Source: Pseudomonas sp. MM211 (GTDB taxonomy: Bacteria > Pseudomonadota > Gammaproteobacteria > Pseudomonadales > Pseudomonadaceae). From it: DNA of 64,000 nucleotides. Where the stretch lies: assembly GCF_020386635.1 (NCBI RefSeq), contig NZ_CP081942.1, positions 4,278,001-4,342,000 of the forward strand, given 5' to 3'. How positions within the stretch are numbered: the first letter of the stretch is position 1; each line of letters starts with the position of its first letter. The notes under the pieces were generated by a model, which ran no database searches, was not told the DNA's origin, and saw nothing but the letters and a program-made list of their open reading frames with translations. A program made the position numbers and the translations under genes. Positions 57,136 to 64,000 of this stretch are shown here, piece by piece.

Positions 57136-57744
57136 ATGAAAAAGCTGCTTTATCTCTGCACCATTTCTTTATTGCTGACGCTGACCGGCTGTGTGTCCTT
57201 CGTACCCGCTGGCCCTATCGGCGACCCCGCTCAGAAAGCCACGATCACCCAGCCTCGCGCAGCGATGATCGACGACGTTGTGATTACCGACAGCAAAGTC
57301 AAAGACGCGCTGCGCAAGACCCTCAGCGCGCAATTCACCGAGCAGTTGGCCCGCCGCGTAGAGCGCGGTGAGTACTTCGAGGAAGTGATCAGCTTTCCTG
57401 CCACCCTTGGTGAGCAGGACGTCGGTCTGAAGTTCACTTTTACCTCGCTGAAAGCCAAACGCACGCCACACCCGGCCTACTTTCCCGGCGCCCTGCTGAC
57501 CCTGACCGTGTGGATCTGGGTGAACGGCCCCATCTACGTCGACAAATACGACCTCGCCGGCAACCTGCAGATCGTCGATGCCCACGGCAAGCTACTGAGC
57601 AGCAGCGAGCAGGCGGTGAAACTGAACCAGAACACCGGCCTGTGGGACAACGATTACTTCAACACCTCGCTCGGCGCCGATCAGTTGAACCAGTTGGTCG
57701 AGCAACTGCTGCAAGACGCCACTCGCAAACTCGCCAAGCCCTGA
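57136..57744 (+). CDS. Lipoprotein, first of a pair
   Basis: 202 residues with lipobox LTGC (Cys19 lipidated; MKKLLYLCTISLLLTLTGC). The mature chain has ALRKTLSAQFTEQLARRVERG and later TVWIWVNGPIYVDKYDLAG. It is 14 bases from a second, similar lipoprotein. ATG after AAGGAAGAAGC. Likely outer-membrane attached; family not recognised beyond a loose likeness to small proteobacterial lipoproteins. Confidence 0.75.
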   Translation: MKKLLYLCTISLLLTLTGCVSFVPAGPIGDPAQKATITQPRAAMIDDVVITDSKVKDALRKTLSAQFTEQLARRVERGEYFEEVISFPATLGEQDVGLKFTFTSLKAKRTPHPAYFPGALLTLTVWIWVNGPIYVDKYDLAGNLQIVDAHGKLLSSSEQAVKLNQNTGLWDNDYFNTSLGADQLNQLVEQLLQDATRKLAKP

Positions 57745-57758
57745 CAAGGACGTACACC

Positions 57759-58337
57759 ATGAACAAGCTGTTTTCCGCCATTCTGGCCACTGCCCTGCTC
57801 ACCCTGACCGGCTGCGCCTCCTATTCGAATCACGATCTGGTACCAGTCGAACAATGGCCGCTGGCAGCACCTGCCGAGGCCAAACCGACCGCTCAGTTGA
57901 AAGTCGAAAGCCGCTACCTGTTCAACGAACAGAATCGCGCCGGCGGCTTCGATCAGACCAATCTCGAAAACCTGCTGATCCAGCAACTCAAAGACAGCGG
58001 ACGCTTCAGCGCCGTGACCACGGCCAAGGAGCGCTCGGATGTTTACATCAATGCACGTGTAACCAACCATGAGCGCGGCAGCATGTTCAGCGCAGTGGTC
58101 ACCGGCGCTACCTTCTTCATCATTCCTGGCCGGTTCAAGAATGAACTGACCATGGAAATGCAGTTCAAGGACGCTGACGGCAAACTGCTCGGCAAGGTGG
58201 AGAAGAGCGAAACCATCACCACTTGGATGCAGTTGCTGCTGATCTTCGCCCTACCGTTCAACGAGTCGGCGGATAACATCCTTGTTCAGCTGACCCGCAG
58301 CAGTCTGGAAGAAGCAGCACGTCAGAAGCTGATCTGA
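57759..58337 (+). CDS. Lipoprotein, second of a pair
   Basis: 192 residues from the ATG at 57759, after AAGGACGTACACC; lipobox LTGC again (MNKLFSAILATALLTLTGC). The remaining sequence (GGFDQTNLENLLIQQLKDSG, INARVTNHERGS) suggests a DUF4410- or GNA1162-like lipoprotein with a hydrophobic beta segment at SMFSAVVTGATFFIIPG. It is cotranscribed with the preceding gene and followed by a hairpin. Confidence 0.75.
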   Translation: MNKLFSAILATALLTLTGCASYSNHDLVPVEQWPLAAPAEAKPTAQLKVESRYLFNEQNRAGGFDQTNLENLLIQQLKDSGRFSAVTTAKERSDVYINARVTNHERGSMFSAVVTGATFFIIPGRFKNELTMEMQFKDADGKLLGKVEKSETITTWMQLLLIFALPFNESADNILVQLTRSSLEEAARQKLI

Positions 58338-58346
58338 CGTTCGAAT

Positions 58347-58372
58347 GGGGCGAGCGCAAAAGCTCGCCCCAC
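58347..58372 (+). terminator. Terminator-like hairpin
   Basis: The 10-bp stem TGGGGCGAGC/GCTCGCCCCA with loop GCAAAA, ten bases after the lipoprotein stop. There is no T run after it. Confidence 0.6.
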
Positions 58373-58404
58373 TTATGGCCACGTGTGCCTTCAAAGGAAT
58401 GACA

Positions 58405-58890
58405 ATGGTGTACTACCCGCGAGAAGAACAGCGCGACTTCCTGTTCACACTGTCCTCACTTGCCATCTGGATGATTCCCGCCTTCGCCTTCATCGCCTTT
58501 CTGGCACAGAGCGGTGCCACTATCGCGATCATAAAGGTGTGGCCGACGACTGCCGAAGGTGTTGTTACTTCCGTAAAGACCATGCAGGGAAACAGTAGCG
58601 TGGAGCTTTACGAGTACAGCTTCAGCACGTCTGACGCATTGCAGCTCAACGGTGTGGCCGAGCAGTACCGGCTGCCCACCACGGCAGCTCACGCCGTGGG
58701 CCAGAGCATCGAGATCATGCACTCACCTCTACTGCCCAGTTTTCACATACCTCGTGAAATCTACGAACATAGCCGCATGAACTTCCTGGTGTTCACGTCG
58801 TGCATCGCTGCCATCTTCGTATTGCTTGCCGTGTCCATCTACGCACTGGTTCGTCAGTGCTCACATGCACGTGAAGATATCCATTACTAG
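58405..58890 (+). CDS. DUF3592-like membrane protein
   Basis: 161 residues with two hydrophobic segments (about residues 12-36 and 128-150) enclosing an extracytoplasmic beta domain (VVTSVKTMQGNSSVELYEYS). This is the usual layout of DUF3592. Start at 58405, six bases after AAGGA, rather than the ATG at 58399 which directly abuts that site. Function unknown. Confidence 0.7.
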   Translation: MVYYPREEQRDFLFTLSSLAIWMIPAFAFIAFLAQSGATIAIIKVWPTTAEGVVTSVKTMQGNSSVELYEYSFSTSDALQLNGVAEQYRLPTTAAHAVGQSIEIMHSPLLPSFHIPREIYEHSRMNFLVFTSCIAAIFVLLAVSIYALVRQCSHAREDIHY

Positions 58891-58938
58891 GCCTGCCGCT
58901 GCGTTACTCTGAGTGCATCGTCAGTGCGAGGGATATCA

Positions 58939-59364
58939 ATGGCTTACCCACCTTACTTGCAGCCCGGTGATCGGGTCGTGCTGTTCGATGGTGTCTGCAA
59001 ACTGTGCAATGGCTGGAGCCGATTTCTGATCCGCCATGACCGCGCTGGCAAACTCAAGCTGTGCAGCGTGCAATCCACCCAAGGCCAGGCGATCCTGGCC
59101 TGGTTCGGCATGCCGCTGGATCATTTCGACACGCTGCTCTATGTCGAGGGTGATCGGGCGTTGAAGCGCAGCGATGCGATTCTGGCGATCCTTCGGCAGT
59201 TGCCGGCTCCGTGGCGCTGGGCGACGCTGCTACGTGTCATACCGCGACGCGTGCGCGACTGGGCTTACGATCCTATCGCCCGCAACCGTTATCGCCTGTT
59301 CGGCCGCCACGCGCACTGCCCGTTGCCGCGCCCCGAAGACCGTGAGCGCTTCCTGCATGACTGA
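58939..59364 (+). CDS. DCC-family thiol-disulfide oxidoreductase (DUF393)
   Basis: 141 residues. The active-site motif DGVCKLCN (residues about 18-25) and HAHCPLPRP near the end match the DUF393/DCC family, whose members are thioredoxin-like. No membrane helix. The start MAYPPYLQP is chosen over the earlier in-frame ATG at 58924. The last bases overlap the next gene, which is a common neighbour of this family. Confidence 0.85.
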   Translation: MAYPPYLQPGDRVVLFDGVCKLCNGWSRFLIRHDRAGKLKLCSVQSTQGQAILAWFGMPLDHFDTLLYVEGDRALKRSDAILAILRQLPAPWRWATLLRVIPRRVRDWAYDPIARNRYRLFGRHAHCPLPRPEDRERFLHD

Positions 59365-59713
59365 TGCCTTGCTGGCGCGCCTGACCCTGGGGGTGATCTT
59401 CATCTACCACGGCCTGGTGCCGAAGTTGCTGTTTCTCAGCCCCACCGAACTGCGCATGCTCGACGCCCATGGCCTGCCTCATGCAGTGGCTGCGCTGGCG
59501 GGCGTTGCCGAGATTCTGCTGGGGCTCGCCATCGTGCTGCTGCGTCGCCAGCGCTGGCCGCTGTGGCTGGCCCTGGCCGCGCTGATTCTGTTGCTGGTGG
59601 ATGTGGCGATCTTCGTTCCGGAGTTGCTGGCGGAGGCCTTCAACCCGGTGACCGTCAACCTGGCGGCCAGCGTGTTGTGCGTGATCGCACTGCGAGCCAA
59701 GCGCGCGGAGTAG
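59357..59713 (+). CDS. DoxX-like small membrane protein
   Basis: 118 residues from the ATG at 59357, inside the end of the DCC gene by eight bases. Four hydrophobic helices (LLARLTLGVIFIYHGLVPK, AALAGVAEILLGLAIVLL, LWLALAALILLLVDVAIF, NLAASVLCVIAL) fit the DoxX-like family. Function unknown; coupling to the DCC gene suggests a joint role in the membrane redox or quinone area. Confidence 0.78.
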   Translation: MTDALLARLTLGVIFIYHGLVPKLLFLSPTELRMLDAHGLPHAVAALAGVAEILLGLAIVLLRRQRWPLWLALAALILLLVDVAIFVPELLAEAFNPVTVNLAASVLCVIALRAKRAE

Positions 59714-59719
59714 GCGCGA

Positions 59720-60304
59720 CTAGTTGCGCCCCTGCTCGCGCAATAGGCGCGCGATCTCTGCCTGTCGACGATAGGCCGGCGCTTCTACGGCGTTGAAGTC
59801 GCGGCTGTAACGCGCGGCGAAGCCGGCACTGCCCCACTCCCGGTATTGCTGCACGTGCAGCAGCTCGTGGGCCCACAGGGCCGCATCTTGCTCGGCCATT
59901 TGAGCGTTGCGAAACACGATGATATCGACCAGGGTGACGGCCTTGATGTCGGGGTTCTGCATCACGTTTCGGGCGGCGCTCAGTTCATCGGTATCACCGA
60001 CCTTGTAGCGCACGGCATCGAGCAATTCGGCCGGATAGAACGGCAGTAGCTGACGACGGATTTCGAAAGGAATCGGCAATGTCCCCCCGCGCGCGGCCGA
60101 CGCACGCGATCGCAGAATCCAAGCTTCCAGCGCCTTGGCCGAGATCGTTCCGGCACGCTCCTGCATCGGCCCGAGCACGCCGTTCGGGTCGGGTACGCAA
60201 ATGCAGCCGCCCAGGCAGACCTGGGTTTCGCCGGGCGCACAGGCCAGCGCGGGGGATACCTGGAAAACAGCCAGAAGGACGAACGCCAGACTGCGTTTGA
60301 ACAT
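59720..60304 (-). CDS. DUF4157 exported metallopeptidase-like protein
   Basis: 194 residues with a signal peptide (SLAFVLLAVFQVSPALA). WAHELLHVQQYREWG carries HExxH with the following Glu/Gln in FNAVEAPAYRR, the metalloprotease signature of DUF4157. Three Cys near the N-terminus (CAPGETQVCLGGCIC) may form disulphides. It is convergent with the DoxX gene six bases away, and the MITE-like element lies upstream. Confidence 0.8.
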   Translation of the reverse strand: MFKRSLAFVLLAVFQVSPALACAPGETQVCLGGCICVPDPNGVLGPMQERAGTISAKALEAWILRSRASAARGGTLPIPFEIRRQLLPFYPAELLDAVRYKVGDTDELSAARNVMQNPDIKAVTLVDIIVFRNAQMAEQDAALWAHELLHVQQYREWGSAGFAARYSRDFNAVEAPAYRRQAEIARLLREQGRN

Positions 60305-60370
60305 GGATCGCTCTCGACTTACGCAAAGAGGCGACCTTGGCGTCAGCGGCGCAGAATGTCCAGCCTCTTA

Positions 60371-60599
60371 GAGCCTGTTCACGATCTCCATGCCGGGCTT
60401 TATCTATTTTGATTGCGACGTGGCGAAAGCGGTCATCAGGCGCTGCTGCTTTTCTTTATGTGGGAGGGGCTTTAGCCGCGATTGTGCCTATCTAGGCGTA
60501 AAGAGCTCGCGGCTAAAGCCCCTCCCACGAGCTACGCGAACGACCGCTCTTGCCTTGTAGTTGCCCGTACGCATGCCCAGAAAGATAGTGAACAGGTTC
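60371..60599. mobile_element. MITE-like element with 3-bp target duplication
   Basis: 229 bases. Terminal inverted repeats GAGCCTGTTCAC (60371-60382) and GTGAACAGGTTC (60588-60599) match at 11 of 12 positions, and TTA flanks both ends (60368-60370, 60600-60602), as a target duplication. Inside are the nested stems GTGGGAGGGGCTTTAGCC/GGCTAAAGCCCCTCCCAC (60460-60528) shared with the repeat at 21803. No transposase is encoded. TNA duplications are typical of one branch of the IS5 family. Confidence 0.7.
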
Positions 60600-60606
60600 T
60601 TAGGTG

Positions 60607-62004
60607 TCAGCTCAGTGAGTCGAGACCCAAAGCCTTGGCGCAAGCCTGTAGCGAGCGACGCTGGGTGTCGGCGTATAAGCCAAGCTCGTCCTGCACCTCG
60701 GCGCCCAAAGCAGCCTGGAAGTCCGCCTGATTGGAGTCGATGGCGTAATCGGCCTGGGCGCCCTCGCCCAGGTTGGACTGGAAGATGCCCGCAGCACTGA
60801 CCGGCAGAAAGTCCTCGTAAACCAGTGGTTCAACGCGCACATGCCCGGCCTCGATCAGTACATCCAACCCCTCTGGAAACGCCTGTTGCTGCGCTGCGGC
60901 GATGCCCTGCGGCGTGGAGAAGTAACGGAAATACGCCAGGCCCTCGCGGCGCATCGACTCGTGGTCATCCGGGAACGCCTGAAAGTGTTCGGCCATCAGC
61001 GCGTCGTAACGCTCGGCATTGGCTTCGCTGGGCGTTTCACCCAGGGCCTCGCGGGCGCTGTCGAGCAGGCGGTCGTAGAGTTCGCGACCTTTCGGCGTCA
61101 GCGCCGCACCGCGCTGTTCGATCTCGCCGAAACGGGCGGTGTGACTCCCCTGCGGCCCGTCCTGGCCGACGAAGGCCACAGGCTCCTGCAGCGCCTTGAA
61201 ACTGGTCTGGCGCAGCAGGATCGGGCAGTTGCGCCGCGGCGGCCCTTCGATCACCGCCTTGGGAGTGATGCCGTGGCGCGGCATACCGGCCTGAATCGCA
61301 TCGATATCCAGGGTGCGCGGTGTCAGGTGATTGATGTGTGGCCCCTTGAAGGCCACCACATCGGCGATCAGGCGATGCTGATCGTGCAGTTGCCGATACT
61401 GCTCTGCGCTGACCGTCGCCTGGGTGTGCCAGCGGAACGTCTCCAGCGCCTCGCCGACGAACTCGTCCGCCTCGCTGGCCAGCAGGCCGCCAGCGGCCTC
61501 GCACTGCTCGATCAGTTCGATGGCACGCGGGGTGAAGATGCGCCGCCTGGCCAGCAATTCGGCGGCCATGCCGCGCAATCCGGCATCCTCGATCAGCTCC
61601 AGACGCAGCAGCGAAGTGAACACCCGGAACGGGCTGGCCTGCAGCGACGCTTCATGGGTGGCGCGAAACGCCGTGGAATGCACCGGCACCCCTGCCGGGG
61701 CCAGGTCGTAATAGCCCACCGGCTGCATGCCCATCACCGCGAACAGCCGGCGAATGGTCGACAGTTCTTCGGGCGTACCCAGGCGAATGGCGCCGTGGCG
61801 CTCCACGTCCAACCGCTCGATCTCGCCGGTAAGGCGCAGATGCTCGGCAACCTTGGGTTGGCCCTGCATGACCTGCGCATTGGTCTGCGCCACCAGCTCC
61901 AGCAGCGCGCCGTAGAGCGGCACTTCGCTCCGGTAGAGATCGGACATGGCACGGGAAAACTGCGCGCGGATACTGTCCGGGCTGACGAACGCGGAGGTGT
62001 TCAT
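60607..62004 (-). CDS. hglS: 2-oxoadipate dioxygenase/decarboxylase (DUF1338, HglS)
   Basis: A 465-residue DUF1338 protein of the YdcJ/HglS group, which turns 2-oxoadipate into D-2-hydroxyglutarate in lysine breakdown. The length agrees with HglS, and sequence landmarks such as FVSPDSIRAQFSRAMSDLY at the N-terminus and the His/Glu-rich core (INHLTPRTLDID) fit. Start at 62004 (MNTSAFVSPDS); the frame extends to 62088 without support. The MITE-like element ends seven bases after its stop. The LysR gene lies upstream. Confidence 0.88.
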   Translation of the reverse strand: MNTSAFVSPDSIRAQFSRAMSDLYRSEVPLYGALLELVAQTNAQVMQGQPKVAEHLRLTGEIERLDVERHGAIRLGTPEELSTIRRLFAVMGMQPVGYYDLAPAGVPVHSTAFRATHEASLQASPFRVFTSLLRLELIEDAGLRGMAAELLARRRIFTPRAIELIEQCEAAGGLLASEADEFVGEALETFRWHTQATVSAEQYRQLHDQHRLIADVVAFKGPHINHLTPRTLDIDAIQAGMPRHGITPKAVIEGPPRRNCPILLRQTSFKALQEPVAFVGQDGPQGSHTARFGEIEQRGAALTPKGRELYDRLLDSAREALGETPSEANAERYDALMAEHFQAFPDDHESMRREGLAYFRYFSTPQGIAAAQQQAFPEGLDVLIEAGHVRVEPLVYEDFLPVSAAGIFQSNLGEGAQADYAIDSNQADFQAALGAEVQDELGLYADTQRRSLQACAKALGLDSLS

Positions 62005-62136
62005 GGCGTATGGTTTCTCCCTCGAATCAGAGCCAGCGGCCGGCTGCCACCTGATCAGGATTCTGCGCAGCCCGCCGGTGCCTGGCAACCGACATCTCGT
62101 CAGCTTTTCATTCCGCCAGGGAATGCTGCACGACGA

Positions 62137-63045
62137 TCATCGTCGCACGGCGCTTTCCACTCCGGCCTTGTCCAGCACCCACTCGACCAGCGCCCGCACC
62201 TTCGGCAACTCCAGCGACTGTTCGGCGCAGGCGATGTAGTGCGCGCCTTCGCTGACCTTCAGGTGCTGCCAGGGGATCACCAGTTTGCCTTCGGCCAGCT
62301 CGTCCTCGACCAAAAAACGCGGTACCAGCGCCACCCCGCAACCATCCTGAGCAGCGCGAATGCACATATAGAAGGTGTCGAAGCGTGGGCCGTGGTAGCT
62401 GTACTCGGTATCGATGCCCTGCTCGTCGAACCACTGGTGCCAGGCTTCGGGCCGTGAGGCGCACTGCAACAGCACCAGCGAGGTCAAGTCGCCGGCGCTG
62501 GTGAACGCCGCAGCTGGCAGGATAGACGGCGCACAGACCGCGATCACGTCCTCGCCGAACAGCTCGGTGCATACCGCGCCGGGCCAGGTGCCATTGCCAT
62601 AGAAGAACGCCACGTCGGCCTTGGCCTGGACGAGGTCGAAGGGCTCCAGCTCGTTGCGGATATCGAGATGAATGTTCGGGTGCGCCTTGGAGAACCCCTT
62701 GAGATTGGGGATCAGCCAGCGCACCCCGAAAGTGGGCTGGGTGGATACTCGCAGCACCTCGGTCTCGCCACCGTAGGAGAGGATGTAGCGGCTGGAGATA
62801 TCGACCTGAGTGAGGATCTTGTCGACCTCGGCCAGATACAGCTCGCCCGCGGGGGTCAGCTGCAGGCGCCGACGAATGCGATGAAACAGCAGGTGCTGGA
62901 GCATCTCCTCGAGTTGCGCGACCTGCTTGCTGACCGCGCTCTGGGTCAGGTGCAGCTCCTCGGCGGCGCGGGTAAAGCTCATGTGTCGGGCTGCCGACTC
63001 GAAGCACTGCAGGGCGGCCATGGTGGGAAGCAGGCGTTTGGACAT
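62137..63045 (-). CDS. LysR-family regulator of lysine catabolism
   Basis: 302 residues of the GcvA-like LysR group: LPTMAALQCFESAARHMSFTRAAEELHLTQSAVSKQVAQLE is the helix-turn-helix. It stands between hglS and amaB, divergent from amaB, which is how I remember the P. putida locus (PP_5258-5260). It probably responds to an intermediate of the pathway. Confidence 0.87.
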   Translation of the reverse strand: MSKRLLPTMAALQCFESAARHMSFTRAAEELHLTQSAVSKQVAQLEEMLQHLLFHRIRRRLQLTPAGELYLAEVDKILTQVDISSRYILSYGGETEVLRVSTQPTFGVRWLIPNLKGFSKAHPNIHLDIRNELEPFDLVQAKADVAFFYGNGTWPGAVCTELFGEDVIAVCAPSILPAAAFTSAGDLTSLVLLQCASRPEAWHQWFDEQGIDTEYSYHGPRFDTFYMCIRAAQDGCGVALVPRFLVEDELAEGKLVIPWQHLKVSEGAHYIACAEQSLELPKVRALVEWVLDKAGVESAVRR

Positions 63046-63242
63046 GAAAACTCCGAGAGCTCGGGCAGCGATGGTTCATTCTCTGGGGGAATGATGTGGT
63101 GCGTAAAGGTCGTTTGTTCGAAAAAAACATTCGGGTCGATACTGCGTGAAGTCGCTGTAAACGACGCCCCTATTCAGAGCCTGCCGACGATCGGGCACCC
63201 AGCACGCCAGATCGTCGCCAGGCTGCAACGCAGGAGAGAACG

Positions 63243-64000
63243 ATGCTCGGTCAACTGCTCGAAAGCCTCGGTGTAGAGCCACACGCCTTCCAGAGCGGCG
63301 AACATGCCGTCTACACGCCAATCGACGGTAGCCGGATCGCCGGGGTAAGCCTGGAAAACGCCGAAGCGGTGCGCGCCAAGATCGCCACCGGCCACCAGGC
63401 GTTTCTGGCCTGGCGTGACGTGCCTGCCCCCCGCCGCGGCGAGCTGGTGCGTATCTTCGGTGAGGTGCTGCGCGAGCATAAGGCTGCACTGGGCGAACTG
63501 GTGTCCATCGAGGCCGGCAAGATCACCCAGGAAGGCCTGGGTGAAGTGCAGGAGATGATCGACATCTGTGACTTCGCCGTCGGCCTGTCGCGCCAGCTGT
63601 ACGGCCTGACCATCGCCTCCGAACGCCCTGGCCACCATATGCGTGAAACCTGGCACCCGCTGGGTGTGGTCGGGGTGATAAGCGCCTTCAATTTCCCCGT
63701 CGCGGTCTGGGCCTGGAACACCACCCTGGCGCTGGTAGCCGGTAATGCGGTGATCTGGAAGCCCTCGGAAAAAACCCCGCTGACCGCCCTCGCCTCCCAA
63801 GCCCTGTTCGACAAGGCGCTGAAGCGGTTCGGCGATGCGCCGCAAGGCCTGGCACAGCTGATCATCGGCGACCGTGAAGCGGGTGAGGCATTGGTCGACG
63901 ATGCTCGCGTGCCGCTGATCAGCGCCACCGGCAGCACCCGCATGGGCCGCGAAGTCGGGCCGCGGGTGGCCGCGCGCTTCGGTCGCAGCATCCTCGAACT
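63243..64000 (+). CDS. amaB: L-aminoadipate-semialdehyde dehydrogenase AmaB, N-terminal part
   Basis: ATG at 63243 after CAGGAGAG; 252 codons are visible and the gene leaves the window at 64000. ALDH7-type sequence: VGVISAFNFPVAVWAWNTTL and IWKPSEKTPLTALA are the cofactor region, and RVPLISATGSTRMGREVG the later strand. The catalytic Cys lies beyond the edge. It oxidises 2-aminoadipate 6-semialdehyde in D-lysine (pipecolate) breakdown; the neighbouring LysR and hglS support this. Confidence 0.9.
   Translation, partial: MLGQLLESLGVEPHAFQSGEHAVYTPIDGSRIAGVSLENAEAVRAKIATGHQAFLAWRDVPAPRRGELVRIFGEVLREHKAALGELVSIEAGKITQEGLGEVQEMIDICDFAVGLSRQLYGLTIASERPGHHMRETWHPLGVVGVISAFNFPVAVWAWNTTLALVAGNAVIWKPSEKTPLTALASQALFDKALKRFGDAPQGLAQLIIGDREAGEALVDDARVPLISATGSTRMGREVGPRVAARFGRSILE

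Noticed and set aside
60841..62457. 538-residue + strand frame opposite hglS
   Set aside because: Runs through hglS and into the LysR gene without a motif; an antisense shadow.

Overview
The window reads as a chromosomal segment of a Pseudomonas-like gammaproteobacterium. Coding density is high and most genes have GC-rich third positions. The acnA/aer pair next to rlmM and tusA, the recR-ybaB-dnaX block and the hglS/LysR/amaB lysine-catabolism block are all arranged as I remember them from Pseudomonas. The species cannot be fixed from the sequence alone; a lineage outside the P. aeruginosa core seems likely. No rRNA, tRNA, CRISPR array or prophage was seen.

Layout. 1-5.9 kb: start of an MgtC-family gene, three small genes, glycogen phosphorylase (glgP) preceded by a DUF2513 gene, and small stress- or envelope-type genes. 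6-9.5 kb: the peroxide pair ohrR/ohr with candidate operators, a small monooxygenase, and an SDR divergent from an AraC regulator. 9.5-13.7 kb: a complete FecI/FecR/TonB-receptor system of the ferrichrome (FhuA/FiuA) type with a candidate Fur box. 13.8-17 kb: recR, ybaB, dnaX. 17-26.3 kb: small DUF genes, pdxB, a MATE exporter, tusA, rlmM and acnA. 26.5-28.1 kb: the aerotaxis receptor aer.

28.1-33.2 kb is the accessory region. Directly after aer come AT-rich genes, all on the + strand, separated by a repeated element of about 75 bp whose ends look like degenerate integron attC boxes. No integrase is in the window. One cassette-like gene is a DUF6998 protein and another carries an R-x4-H motif of the kind found in HEPN ribonucleases. 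Further small genes follow (DinB-like, DUF6966-like, GNAT, alpha/beta hydrolase), and the region ends with a decayed fragment of an aer-like chemoreceptor.

33.2-49.3 kb: an ion channel, two diguanylate cyclases, an SDR, DUF2076, a copper-type two-component system with a palindromic operator candidate, DUF2790 and cyclophilin-like periplasmic proteins, a periplasmic molybdenum dehydrogenase operon (2Fe-2S, Mo and tri-heme cytochrome subunits) whose cytochrome gene is frameshifted, and an HDOD protein. 49.3-60.3 kb: UPF0149, LysR plus an exported metallo-beta-lactamase-fold enzyme, rlhA, a zeta-toxin module, a soluble PAS-PAS chemoreceptor like BdlA, lipoproteins, DCC and DoxX-like genes, and a DUF4157 protein. 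60.4-64 kb: a MITE-like element with a 3-bp target duplication, then the D-lysine catabolic genes hglS, a LysR regulator and the start of amaB.

Functional names rest on motifs and remembered families, not on database searches.
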